64,000 nt of DNA from Scytonema sp045865695 (GTDB lineage Bacteria > Cyanobacteriota > Cyanobacteriia > Cyanobacteriales > Nostocaceae), in the NCBI RefSeq assembly GCF_045865695.1, contig NZ_BAACAP010000246.1, positions 84,330 to 148,329 on the forward strand. The letters are read 5' to 3'. The translations under genes and the position numbers were made by a program. Positions 1 through 8,422 of the stretch are shown in pieces (position 1 is the first letter of the stretch; each line of letters opens with the position of its first letter). The notes under the pieces are model-generated. The model made no database searches. It was not told the DNA's origin and was given only the letters and a program-made list of their open reading frames with translations.

Positions 1-230
1 TTTTCTTGAGTTTCTACAAGGGAATTTAACAAGGGGTGGACGCAGAGATTTGCATACCCTCTCAAGGAGTTCATCATTTGTATGAGAATCTCTGCTCGAT
101 AATTTAATTCTGCTTCGGCTCTGTATTCCAGACCCTTAGACAAGGCAAACCCACTTGTTAAAATCCCAACTAAGAAAACAAGTGATAGAAGCAAGGTAAA
201 TTTGGTTGCTAGTTTGAGTTTGCCTAACAT
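1..230 (-). CDS. N-terminal part of a Tll0287/DUF3365-type membrane sensor (cut by window edge)
   Basis: The minus-strand frame opens with ATG at 230-228 and stays open to the window edge, giving about 76 residues. A basic N-terminus is followed by one hydrophobic segment (about residues 10-30) and a region resembling the N-terminus of the complete sensor at 14853-15785; both have an LATKxTxLL start and a matching stretch after the membrane helix. By analogy the missing part would carry a periplasmic Tll0287-like domain and a HAMP domain, but neither is visible here. It lies downstream of a Ser/Thr kinase gene, as its relative also neighbours a kinase. Confidence 0.6.
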   Translation of the reverse strand, partial: MLGKLKLATKFTLLLSLVFLVGILTSGFALSKGLEYRAEAELNYRAEILIQMMNSLRGYANLCVHPLLNSLVETQE

Positions 231-371
231 GGCTTTTAAAATTTTCACTTTTATGAGAATATGTTAGACTCAAACTAGTGGGAGCATACACTTTTTTCAC
301 AAGTGTTTAACCAAACACGATATTACACGTATAATATCATTATCATTAAGATCAACTCCGCCACTCATACA

Positions 372-393
372 GGACGGGCGGGGACGCCCGTCC
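372..393. repeat. 9-bp perfect-stem GC-rich hairpin
   Basis: GGACGGGCG and CGCCCGTCC flank a GGGA loop. It sits just past the 3' end of the peptide gene at 427-606. It could act as a terminator or RNA end, but it has no T-run on either side, so an intergenic REP-like palindrome is at least as likely. Confidence 0.55.
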
Positions 394-426
394 CACAACA
401 TGGGATAATTTATCTCATGGAAATCC

Positions 427-606
427 TTAAGGCCAATGCTTCTTGGGTTTTGGATAGTGGTCATGACACTTAGGCTTGGGGTAACAATGGTCTTTCTTTG
501 GATAGTGATGACACTTATCGTCACCGTGACCGCCCGCAATGGTTTCTAATTCAGAATCGGTGAGTTCAATATTGTCTTGGATGGTGAATTGAGTTTGTTC
601 AAACAT
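427..606 (-). CDS. Double-glycine-leader peptide with His/Pro/Lys/Tyr/Cys-rich core
   Basis: A 59-residue frame starts at ATG 606 with AGGAG about 8 nt upstream. Residues 15-26 read ELTDSELETIAGG-like, the classic double-glycine leader cleaved by C39-peptidase ABC exporters of bacteriocin-type peptides. The predicted core after GG is about 33 residues with three Cys, seven His and repeated YPK(P/K)K units, which suggests metal binding or a secreted cationic peptide. No C39 transporter or modification enzyme is visible in the window, so export would depend on genes elsewhere. The gene is short and is overlapped by a longer meaningless reading frame in another phase. The leader call is strong; the function of the core is unknown. 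Confidence 0.75.
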   Translation of the reverse strand: MFEQTQFTIQDNIELTDSELETIAGGHGDDKCHHYPKKDHCYPKPKCHDHYPKPKKHWP

Positions 607-755
607 GATGCTATCTCCTAATTTGTTAATCGTTTGAGTTTATGATTTAGTAGCGGTTTCAACCGCTTCATTTATTTCATAAGGTAGACTTTTTGGTTTT
701 ATGCACTCTAGTTGGTCAACAAGTTGCAGGTTGTTCACCCTAAGTTGCATTCAGG

Positions 756-3700
756 CTAGTACTTCTTAGGTTTTGGAGAGATTTTTTCGGTTTGTACGAG
801 TTGTGCTTGGGTTTGTTGGAGTTTGACTAGGGATTGTTGCAGTTGTTGGGTTTTTTCCAGTTCGCAAGCATAAAGGCGGGCATTTTCAATGGCAATAGCT
901 GCTTGCGTGGTTAAAAGCTTGAGAATTTCCAGGCGATCGCTTGTAAATGCATCTGCGGTTAAGTTATTTTCTAAATAAAATATGCCGATCAACTTGCCTT
1001 GATACACAATTGGCTGACATAAAACTGATTTTGGTTGATATTTAAGGATATAAGGATCGGCATTCGCAAGACTGTCTTGAGTAGCATTACTTAGAATTAA
1101 AGCTTTCTGAGTTCTAGCCACATAGTTAATTATTGATATAGGTACATCTTGACTGCTTTCAACAGATATTGTGTGTGCGATCGCAAAAGATTTATTTTGT
1201 TCATTTTCCAGAGCTTCAATGAAGAGTTTTTCATCTTTTTCTAAAATTAAACATCCCTTTTGAGAGGCAGTATTTTCCAATACAATTTTCAGTAATTTCT
1301 TCAATAAATTATCGAGAATAATCTCACTGGAAATTGCTTCTGCTGCTTTCATTACCGTTGTCCAGTCCAACATCTTATTTATGCTAGTGGTACTGCTAGC
1401 AGTTACGGTCAAGCTATGCGGAGACCTGGTATACACTAGCAAATCATTAAACGTGTTCTTGCTATTACCTAGTGACTGAGTGCGAGCAATCAGATCGGGA
1501 TAGCGTCTTTCTAAATCTTTAACCTTGGCAAGAGCACCCCATTTCATGTAACCATAGTAAGCTTCCGTCATATAAGTTTTGGCAATCTTAGTTTTACCTA
1601 ACTCAAGATAGAACAGCGCAGCACGTTTATTTGCCAAAGACTCTTCTTGAATATAGCTATTTTCAGATGCACCAGCGATCGCGCGATCGTACAAATGCAT
1701 AGCCTCTAAAACCTGTCCTTGAACTCGTGCTATTTCTGCTTCTACTAAATCGTATTTATGCTGAAAATTACATGGTGCGTGTTCTGACCAATGCTTTAAT
1801 TTTTCTTGATTTCTCCGGACTTTTTCTAGAATGTAACATTGTTTTTCTACTTCAATAGAGGTATATTGAGCTAACAGTACTAAAGAATAATAGAAGTGGT
1901 AGGCAGAAACTAATACTAACCCCAGAGTTGCTTTTTGATAAGGAAAAGCTTTTTCGCAATAATTAACAGCTTCATTATATTCTTCAAAAGTATAAAGGAT
2001 AATTACCTTCGCAATATAAGTGGCGAAAAGTCCTTGATAGTATCGAGTTTGCTCAAACCAAGGAATAATAACTATTTCATTACAAATTTCTCCAATCAAA
2101 GAGCATGGATTGGCAACTTCACCCTGAAGATTTAAAACAATCTGTCCCCAAATACTAGCATAAGCAACATAAGGTCTTTGTTTTAATTTTTGTAATAAAT
2201 CAATGTATTGAATTTGATAACGCTTGACAGTATCTAAACTTTCCCCTGATAAAAATAATTGAGTACAATAAGCAATAACAGTAAGACCAGCATGAGCAAT
2301 ATTACCAACTTCTAAACCACTGTGAATTCCTTTAATTAATGGATTTAAAGAGGCTTTTATATGTTCTTTACCCGGTAAGGCATAAGTACTCACCACCATG
2401 TAAACTTTGACTTCTAATTCTTTTGCTGAGTATTTTTCTAACAAACTAAAAGCAATTTGACCGGAATGATAGGAACTTGCTGGAGCGCCGATGATAGATT
2501 GCAGAAATGCACAGTAAGCACCATAAACATAAGCTGCGAATGGTGAATGTCCATATTCCAGGCAAAGATTTACCATTGTCAACACGACCAATGGATAAAT
2601 ATCAGGCGCAGATTGATAAGAAGGTGGTGCTATTTTGCTGAGAATGCGGATACTTGCCAATTGATGAGGGTTCGTCATCTCCGGAAAAGTGGTTAAATCT
2701 TCCAGTGATGGTAGTTGCGGTAGGGTGCTGACATCACCTGTATAACTAGCAAGAGGAATACCTAGCATTTCTGTCGCTTGCAACCCAAGCTGCACGGCTT
2801 GGAATTGCTGACCTTTGGCAATATTGAGATCTATCATAAGTTCATAGACTTTTACCTTGTCCAGCAATTTGCTGGCTTGCTTCAAAACAATATCTGCCAG
2901 TGCTTGTGCTGCTTCAAAGTTAGTTGTTAGGTATTCAGCTTCTGTACCTTCCACATAAGTATCTAACGTTAACTCGTATTGAAGTTTCCAACTATCTACT
3001 ACTAGGAGTTCTCTACCTGTCCGCAAATACCTTACCGCAGGTTCATAGGCTGCTGCTGCTTTTGCTTTACGCCCTGCTGTCAAATTTAATCGTGCCAATT
3101 CATCTTTTTCTAACTGTTCAAAGAGGATGTCCACTCCACAATTCAACTGATTAACAATATCAAAGATACTTGACTCAATTCCTTCTTGAGATAAACTTTG
3201 TAAGAGCAATCGACCAATTTTTAGATGAGTGGCTTGCTTGTGTGATTCAGGAATGAGTGAATATGCAGCTTGCTGAACTCTATCGTGTAAGAAACGATAG
3301 GAAATACGGGATTCATCAAACGCTAGAACATCTAATTCTTCATCCGCAAACAATAAGGGAATGCGATATTCTTGACTCAACGGCAAAATTAGCCCTGCTT
3401 GTAAAGCAGGTTCTAAAGCTTCAGCAATACTCGGCAATCGCTTTTCACTGACTGTAGTTAAAATATCCAAACTGAAACGATTTCCTATGCAAGCAGCCAA
3501 TTTTAAAGTCATTTGAGTTATTTCTGACAGCTTTGCAATATTGCCCGCTACCAATTCCACTACACTCTTCTCAGCAATTCCAGTTGCTTGAATCTGTTGC
3601 AGATCCCATTGCCAGTGTCCTCGAGCGAAGTCAAAGCTTAGCAGTTGCTCTTGGTGTAAAGTTTTTAACAACTGGGTGAGAAAAAACGGGTTGCCTTGAG

Positions 3701-5435
3701 TTTTGTTGAATAACAACTCTGCTAAAGCTTCGGTTGTTTGTGTTGCAGTCAACGTGTCTGCTACCATTTGTTGTATGTGCTTAAACCCCAAAGCACGTAG
3801 CGCAATATTGCCGATCGCTGTTCCTGCTTGTTCGATCTCTTCCAATGTTTTAAGTAAGGGATGTCCGCTTGTCACTTCGTTATCCCGGTATGCCCCAATA
3901 AGCAGCAGGTATTGAGTGTCTGGGTTTGTCATCAGCACTTGCAGAAAGTCCAAAGAAGCAGAATCTGACCACTGCAAATCATCCAAGAATAGAACTAGGG
4001 GATGTTCGGGTTGTGTAAAAACCTGGATAAAAGCTTGGAATACTTGATTAAAACGGTTTTGAGCTTCTTTTGGTTTTAATTCTGGAACTGGGCATTGTTT
4101 ACCGATGATACGTTCGACTTCTGGAATGACATCAATAACGACTTGTCCGTTAACACCAAGGGCTGCAATTAACTTCTCTTTCCAAACTTGTAGTTGGACA
4201 GTCGTTTCTGTCAGTAACTGTCGCATCAGAGTCTGAAATGCTTGAATTAGAGATGCATAGGGAATGTTGCGTTGAAACTGGTCAAATTTACCAGAGATAA
4301 AGTAGCCTCTCTGGCGAACAATAGGCTTGTGAACTTCGTTGACTAGAGATGATTTACCTATCCCAGAGTAGCCAGACACAAGCACCAATTCGATTTTAGG
4401 TTTTGGTTTTAGGATTTTAGATTGGTGAGAAGGGGAAAAGATGGAATTTTCTCCCTGGTTTTCTCTTCCCCCTACTGCTACCCGCTCAAATGCGGATAGT
4501 AACATGGCTACTTCCCGTTCTCTACCATAGAGTTTTTGCGGGATCAGGAGTTGGGAGGTGCGATCGCGTTCTCCAGGGATAAATGTTGGAATAAAGCCCT
4601 GAGTTGTGAGGTGTTTTAAGCACAATTGGAGATCTATTAATAACCCCATCGCTGTTTGATAGCGCTCTTCAGCATTTTTCGCTATCAGTTTGGAAATAAT
4701 AGCTGTTACAACTTCAGGCACTTCTGAGTTTAACTGCTCTATGGGAGTTGGTTGTTTGGCGATATGATAGTGAATTAATTCTAAGGGATCGTGACTTTGA
4801 AACGGAAGTTGTCCTGCAAGCATTTCATAAAAGGTTATTCCCAAGGAATAAAAGTCACTGCGATAATCAACGAAACGATTCATTCGCCCTGTCTGTTCTG
4901 GCGACATATATGCCAAAGTCCCTTCCATTTGGTTGGGATTGGTCATTTGGGGAGTTTCTTTATCCAACCGCGAAGCAATGCTAAAGTCAGTCAGTTTGAC
5001 CTGTTCCGATTGGGGATTAATAATGATATTGGCAGGCTTGATGTCTTTGTGAATAATCCGGTGTTGATGAAGACAGAAGAGTGCTTTGGCTAGAGAAACT
5101 GCTATGTTGAGGAAGGAGAGAAGGGACAGTTTTTGTGTTGAGAGCCACTGTTTCAGACTAATACCGCCAAAGTCTTCGCAAACGAGGACAAGACGATTTT
5201 CATAGGTTTCTAGTTGATAAACTTTGACAACACCTTCTAAATTCAAATCCTCCCTGACTTTGTATTCGTGCTTGAGGCAAGAAAATTCCTCTAGGGTAGG
5301 ATAGTCAGCTTTGAGAACTTTTAGGATGACTGGTTGTTGGAAGCGCTCGCAAGTTGCACGATAGAGGATGGTATGTATACCCTCATGGACAACCTCTTTA
5401 AAGTTATACCCCGGTATCCTAAAAGTTGCCAACAC
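756..5435 (-). CDS. Multi-domain Ser/Thr kinase - AAA ATPase - GAF protein, C-terminally truncated
   Basis: The protein has 1559 residues. Residues about 10-275 form a Ser/Thr kinase domain with the catalytic loop HKDIKPAN and DFS in place of DFG, which is usual in this cyanobacterial family. About residue 355 has a Walker A (GYSGIGKS) and about 478 a Walker B (LVLFLDDLQWSD), marking the AAA/STAND ATPase. A long helical TPR-like region follows, then a GAF domain (about 1340-1490) and a coiled coil. Full-length relatives continue from the coiled coil (QLVQTEK) into a HisKA/HATPase histidine kinase. Here the frame ends eight residues later with SPKPKKY and a stop, so the output kinase is missing. 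The last codons resemble the 3' end of the peptide gene at 427-606, suggesting recombination. It is probably a signalling protein with an intact Ser/Thr kinase head. Confidence 0.9.
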   Translation of the reverse strand: MLATFRIPGYNFKEVVHEGIHTILYRATCERFQQPVILKVLKADYPTLEEFSCLKHEYKVREDLNLEGVVKVYQLETYENRLVLVCEDFGGISLKQWLSTQKLSLLSFLNIAVSLAKALFCLHQHRIIHKDIKPANIIINPQSEQVKLTDFSIASRLDKETPQMTNPNQMEGTLAYMSPEQTGRMNRFVDYRSDFYSLGITFYEMLAGQLPFQSHDPLELIHYHIAKQPTPIEQLNSEVPEVVTAIISKLIAKNAEERYQTAMGLLIDLQLCLKHLTTQGFIPTFIPGERDRTSQLLIPQKLYGREREVAMLLSAFERVAVGGRENQGENSIFSPSHQSKILKPKPKIELVLVSGYSGIGKSSLVNEVHKPIVRQRGYFISGKFDQFQRNIPYASLIQAFQTLMRQLLTETTVQLQVWKEKLIAALGVNGQVVIDVIPEVERIIGKQCPVPELKPKEAQNRFNQVFQAFIQVFTQPEHPLVLFLDDLQWSDSASLDFLQVLMTNPDTQYLLLIGAYRDNEVTSGHPLLKTLEEIEQAGTAIGNIALRALGFKHIQQMVADTLTATQTTEALAELLFNKTQGNPFFLTQLLKTLHQEQLLSFDFARGHWQWDLQQIQATGIAEKSVVELVAGNIAKLSEITQMTLKLAACIGNRFSLDILTTVSEKRLPSIAEALEPALQAGLILPLSQEYRIPLLFADEELDVLAFDESRISYRFLHDRVQQAAYSLIPESHKQATHLKIGRLLLQSLSQEGIESSIFDIVNQLNCGVDILFEQLEKDELARLNLTAGRKAKAAAAYEPAVRYLRTGRELLVVDSWKLQYELTLDTYVEGTEAEYLTTNFEAAQALADIVLKQASKLLDKVKVYELMIDLNIAKGQQFQAVQLGLQATEMLGIPLASYTGDVSTLPQLPSLEDLTTFPEMTNPHQLASIRILSKIAPPSYQSAPDIYPLVVLTMVNLCLEYGHSPFAAYVYGAYCAFLQSIIGAPASSYHSGQIAFSLLEKYSAKELEVKVYMVVSTYALPGKEHIKASLNPLIKGIHSGLEVGNIAHAGLTVIAYCTQLFLSGESLDTVKRYQIQYIDLLQKLKQRPYVAYASIWGQIVLNLQGEVANPCSLIGEICNEIVIIPWFEQTRYYQGLFATYIAKVIILYTFEEYNEAVNYCEKAFPYQKATLGLVLVSAYHFYYSLVLLAQYTSIEVEKQCYILEKVRRNQEKLKHWSEHAPCNFQHKYDLVEAEIARVQGQVLEAMHLYDRAIAGASENSYIQEESLANKRAALFYLELGKTKIAKTYMTEAYYGYMKWGALAKVKDLERRYPDLIARTQSLGNSKNTFNDLLVYTRSPHSLTVTASSTTSINKMLDWTTVMKAAEAISSEIILDNLLKKLLKIVLENTASQKGCLILEKDEKLFIEALENEQNKSFAIAHTISVESSQDVPISIINYVARTQKALILSNATQDSLANADPYILKYQPKSVLCQPIVYQGKLIGIFYLENNLTADAFTSDRLEILKLLTTQAAIAIENARLYACELEKTQQLQQSLVKLQQTQAQLVQTEKISPKPKKY

Positions 5436-5545
5436 GATTTTCTCCTCTTTTATGAAAGCACGCCTGTATTATTAGATTTCCCCATCCATGGGGATAAATA
5501 ACTATAGGAACAAAAAGAAATATTCATGCTATACCTGTATCACAC

Positions 5546-5706
5546 GGGGTATCCCAAATATGCAAATCGCCCTCACATTGGAAATGTGGGGCTATACAAA
5601 CAAAGCCTGCCTACGCAGGCTAGTATTAGTCCGCGAAGGCGGACTTAGTTTGTGTAGCCGCGAATTCTATTCGCAAGGTATTTATGCGCTCATTAAGATG
5701 TTCCGG
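5546..5706. mobile_element. Diverged MITE-like palindromic element (copy 1)
   Basis: This stretch shares its order and much of its sequence with the well-defined element at 8337-8500: a GGGG..ATCCCAA-like left end, an internal CTATACAAACAAAG..CCTACG palindrome, a second AGTCCGCGAAGGCGGACT palindrome, GAATTCTATT, then GCGCTCATT and a degenerate right end. The terminal repeats have decayed and no target duplication can be read, so this looks like an older insertion. Frames running through it have no protein-like features. Confidence 0.55.
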
Positions 5707-5756
5707 ATCGCACATTAATTCTTTTTTAGTAATAATTATTACCCACACCTTTTGGC

Positions 5757-6596
5757 ATGACAAAATCATTCAGCAATCTTTATGTCTTTGGCGACAGTTA
5801 CTCAGATACTGGTAATGCCTTCAATATGACCGGAGGTATTCTAGCAGCACCTCCCAACTACAACAAGCGGTTTTCTAACAATCGCCTCTGGATCGACTAT
5901 TTAGCAGACAGCTTAGAATTAAGCCTACAGCCAAGCACCGAAAATATTTTCAATAGCCAAGGTATCAATTTTGCCGTTGGAGGAGCCACAACGGGTACGG
6001 AAAATTTATTTCCCTCTGTCATACCGGACTTACCTCAGTTACCAGGATTGCAGCAACAAGTCCATTTATTCAAGACTCTGCTCCAGCAAAACTACCAATC
6101 TACAGATCCAGACGCATTATACGTTCTTTGGGCAGGTACAGCCGATTATGCCCCCTTTGTCAATGGCGTACCTAAATATACCGATTCAAGAACTCCCATC
6201 ACCAATATAACTACAACTGTAAAAACCTTAGCTGAGTTGGGTGCCAAGAATATTTTACTGGTAAATATCATTGATATTGGCAAGACACCGCTAGCATCGG
6301 AAGTCAAACAGATTACCGTTCCCAGTACCGTTAGTATAGCAATAGAAAAACACAATCAATCCTTGAACGAGATTTCACGCACTCTAAATTCAAAACTGAA
6401 TCTCATTTTATTTGATGCCAAATCTGTTGTAGATAAAGCGATTTCTTATCCAGATAAATTTGGCTTCACCAATACAACTCACGGTTCTTCGCTTGTGGAA
6501 TGCAGCAATTCCGAAGAGTATGTATTTTGGGATTTAGTGCATCTAACAGACAAAGCCAATCAATTAGTTGCGAAAGAAGCTTTAGCCGTACTATAG
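5757..6596 (+). CDS. GDSL/SGNH-family hydrolase
   Basis: The protein has 279 residues and no signal peptide. Block I is FGDSYSDTGNA near residue 12, with the nucleophilic Ser. The block II glycine is in INFAVGGATTG. Block V WDLVHLTDKAN near residue 262 supplies the Asp and His of the triad. Block III normally reads GxND, with Asn in the oxyanion hole; here it is WAGTADY, so the Asn is replaced by Ala. This may lower or change esterase activity. The family hydrolyses esters, often lipids. A fragment of a paralog (8312-8580) lies 2 kb downstream. No clear Shine-Dalgarno precedes the ATG. Confidence 0.85.
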   Translation: MTKSFSNLYVFGDSYSDTGNAFNMTGGILAAPPNYNKRFSNNRLWIDYLADSLELSLQPSTENIFNSQGINFAVGGATTGTENLFPSVIPDLPQLPGLQQQVHLFKTLLQQNYQSTDPDALYVLWAGTADYAPFVNGVPKYTDSRTPITNITTTVKTLAELGAKNILLVNIIDIGKTPLASEVKQITVPSTVSIAIEKHNQSLNEISRTLNSKLNLILFDAKSVVDKAISYPDKFGFTNTTHGSSLVECSNSEEYVFWDLVHLTDKANQLVAKEALAVL

Positions 6597-6650
6597 CGAT
6601 TCTCATCCGAAGAAAGTACATATTAGGGATTTTTAACCATTTTCTAAATC

Positions 6651-6920
6651 GTGCAAGAGCTACCTGATTCGGACTTTGAGCGTTGGGCAAGGGAGCACAA
6701 TCAAGGTAATCTTAACTCGCCGACCACTCGTCAACTGTATGAAAATCGCCTGCTAACGGTTGAGGAATATATCAGCCAGTTCCGAAGAGCTACAATCAAA
6801 GCAGTCTTACCTACAGAAGCCAAAACGATGACCGTTGAGGATGCGCTAAAAGTAGGAAAAATAGGCACCATTAACGTTCGCAAACTTTTGACTGATAATC
6901 GCGATAAGTTTCAGAAGTAA
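6651..6920 (+). CDS. Small conserved-looking protein, first of a two-gene unit
   Basis: An 89-residue frame begins at GTG 6651; an in-frame stop lies just upstream, so the start cannot be earlier. It is polar and probably helical, with no Cys, no membrane segment and a charged C-terminus. The next gene begins 4 nt after its stop, so the two are likely co-translated. I do not recognise the family. Its size and pairing with a small acidic partner resemble toxin/immunity or toxin-antitoxin cassettes; this is inference only. Confidence 0.55.
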   Translation: MQELPDSDFERWAREHNQGNLNSPTTRQLYENRLLTVEEYISQFRRATIKAVLPTEAKTMTVEDALKVGKIGTINVRKLLTDNRDKFQK

Positions 6921-6924
6921 CCCT

Positions 6925-7266
6925 ATGAACTTGCGTATTGAATCCAAAGACGAGATGACTCAACAGCTTCGCCAACTCATTGGACAGCATATTTCGATCG
7001 CGCAGGAAACGGATCGCGCAGCAGCCAATACCTGTACTTTATCATTTCAAAGCGTCACGTATCCAGAACGTCATGTGTGGATTGATACAAATCTAGATGG
7101 GATTGCGATCGATCTGGAAGATTGGCACAACGAGACGGAGTGGGATAATACTGTCGCGCATTTCACTGTAGATTCCATTCAAGCAGCGACAGCTATTGTC
7201 AAACATTGGCTCTTGGGTGGAAAGCCTGCTTCGTTAGAGTCTATAGAACAAAGCCCTTGCATATAG
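6925..7266 (+). CDS. Small acidic protein, second of a two-gene unit
   Basis: The frame has 113 residues from ATG 6925, 4 nt after the preceding stop. It is acidic with alternating beta-type stretches (CTLSFQSVTYPERHVWID) and a DLEDWHNETEW segment, followed by a helical AATAIVKHWLLGG end. This is a compact single-domain protein of the kind seen as immunity proteins, but no family was recognised. The surrounding region is rich in toxin-antitoxin genes, which fits but does not prove such a role. Confidence 0.55.
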   Translation: MNLRIESKDEMTQQLRQLIGQHISIAQETDRAAANTCTLSFQSVTYPERHVWIDTNLDGIAIDLEDWHNETEWDNTVAHFTVDSIQAATAIVKHWLLGGKPASLESIEQSPCI

Positions 7267-7328
7267 CTAGGGGGTTGAAAGCATCATTATAATGGGATAA
7301 TGGAATTTTATACCGCATTATTTCATCT

Positions 7329-7553
7329 GTGTCTCAATCTCCCACCTTACAAGCAATCATTGAGTTCGTGGAAGCTCTTTCACAAGACGAGCAAGATGTA
7401 CTGTTTGATTTGATTTACAAACGCCGCATTGCTAAACGCCGCCAAGAAATTGCTCAGAACGCTAAGGCAACGATGCAAGCCGTCAGCAATGGAACTGCTC
7501 AGAGAGGCACCGCCGCTGAACTGATGGCTAATATATTTGGAGATGAGGAATGA
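7329..7553 (+). CDS. Small type II antitoxin-like protein
   Basis: The protein has 74 residues from GTG 7329. It contains SLSQDEQDVLFDLIYKRRI-like helices and ends GTAAELMANIFGDEE, a pattern familiar from cyanobacterial antitoxins encoded just before a RelE/ParE-type toxin. Its TGA stop overlaps an ATG at 7550 (ATGA), the usual antitoxin/toxin junction, but the downstream frame stops after ten codons. The antitoxin therefore appears orphaned. Confidence 0.65.
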   Translation: MSQSPTLQAIIEFVEALSQDEQDVLFDLIYKRRIAKRRQEIAQNAKATMQAVSNGTAQRGTAAELMANIFGDEE

Positions 7554-7582
7554 GGGTACTAATTTTCGACGTTCCCTATTGA
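7550..7582 (+). pseudogene. Stub of the toxin gene after the 7329-7553 antitoxin
   Basis: The ATG overlaps the antitoxin stop, exactly where a toxin should start, yet only MRVLIFDVPY is encoded before a stop. No RelE/ParE-like sequence follows in any frame. The next recognisable DNA is the repeat at 7631-7703, so the toxin body was probably replaced. Confidence 0.4.
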
Positions 7583-7630
7583 GACGCAGTACACACCCCA
7601 TCTACTATACTCAAAACTATTTAATTTTTG

Positions 7631-7703
7631 GTGCCAATAGTACAAAGCGGCATCGTAGCACAACCAAGTCTTGGGCGATCGCTTTACGATGGAGTTTTCA
7701 TCT
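7631..7703 (+). repeat. 73-bp repeat, copy 1 (partner at 9672-9744)
   Basis: It differs from 9672-9744 at about seven of 73 positions by eye. Both copies stay open in the same frame and would read VPxVQSGIVxQPSLGRSLYDG; four of the seven differences are synonymous in that frame, which suggests a duplicated remnant of a coding sequence. It includes CGATCGCTTTACGAT, also found at a chimeric junction near 8208. Confidence 0.6.
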
Positions 7704-7842
7704 ATTGAATTATCATCAAAACTCAAACTCATCGCCACCAATTAACCTCTTTCGTCTTTCCTTTGATTCTTAACTACAAAGCTTATCAATCTTTGCTATT
7801 TAAAGCAAAATGAAAGGTATTACTCGCTCGCGCAGCTTGGTT

Positions 7843-8108
7843 ATGAATGTCTCACTTACGCCAGAACTGGAGCAGTTTGTCCGGGAAAAAGTCAAAATCG
7901 GTCGTTATCCGTCTGCAAGTGAAGTTGTACGCGAGGCGCTGCGGTTGTTAGAAGAGCGCGATCGCTCCAGCAAATTAAGTTGGAAACTCTGCAAAAGGAA
8001 ATTATGGTTGGAGTTGAGCAGATCGAGCGTGGGGACATTGTGGATGGCGAAGCAGTCTTTGTAGAGCTAGAGGAGGACATTCGCCAGATTGAGCAGGCTG
8101 GTGCATGA
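7843..8108 (+). pseudogene. parD: ParD-type antitoxin, frameshifted
   Basis: From ATG 7843 the frame reads MNVSLTPELEQFVREKV then SASEVVREALRLLEER, a ribbon-helix-helix ParD antitoxin. At the HIP1 site near 7962-7970 the frame shifts. In the neighbouring frame the protein continues LQQIKLETLQKEIMVGVEQI and ends EEDIRQIEQAGA, with its TGA at 8106-8108 overlapping the ATG of the toxin at 8105. A one-base loss explains this. An alternative start at 7810 in the same frame adds 11 residues. The shifted product keeps the DNA-binding domain but loses the toxin-binding tail. Confidence 0.8.
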
Positions 8109-8422
8109 GTCGCTATTTCTTCTCAGTTCAAGCCAAGCAAGATTTGAAGCAAATTGTCGATCGCATTGCTCGTGATAATCCCACTGCGGCAAGACCAGAT
8201 ATTGTGCGATCGCTTTACGATTGGATGTTACAGATTGCTTCAGTAACGATCGCTTGGGGACTTTTTGGGATGGCGAGCGCTACCTGTAGTATCAAGTTAA
8301 TTTTGTTGCTCAAATACAACTCAAGGTTCTTCGCTCGGGGAGCATCCCAATTTGGAAAAAACATTGGGCGATTAAAATCGCGTCTATACAAACAAAGTCC
8401 ACCTACGTGGACTTTATGTTAA
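8105..8422 (+). pseudogene. parE: ParE-type toxin, truncated and fused to unrelated gene fragments
   Basis: The first about 33 codons encode a ParE/RelE start (YFFSVQAKQDLKQIVDRIA, then RDNPTAAR), overlapping parD by ATGA. After DIVRSLYD the sequence switches to a copy of part of the membrane-protein gene at 9865-10437 (WMLQIAS..IAWGLFGMA), then to a GDSL gene fragment and a MITE. The toxin core and catalytic end are absent, so no active toxin is expected. The switch occurs at CGATCGCTTTACGAT, a string also present in both 73-bp repeats. Confidence 0.75.
8220..8311 (+). repeat. Duplicated fragment of the membrane-protein gene at 10302-10393
   Basis: About 90 bp match the 3' part of the gene at 9865-10437 with few differences (for example GATCGCTTGGGGACTTTTTG in both). 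It is in frame with the ParE stub upstream. It marks a past duplication or recombination between loci 2 kb apart. Confidence 0.8.

Noticed and set aside
297..539. 80-codon minus-strand frame overlapping the peptide gene
   Set aside because: It has no ribosome site and no protein-like pattern; the double-glycine peptide in another frame explains the DNA.
5488..5718. 76-codon plus-strand frame
   Set aside because: It runs through the palindromic MITE-like element and has no conserved features.
8105..8422. A novel 105-residue fusion toxin
   Set aside because: The parts after codon 40 are clear duplicates of the 9865 gene, a GDSL fragment and a MITE, so the frame is an accident of recombination.
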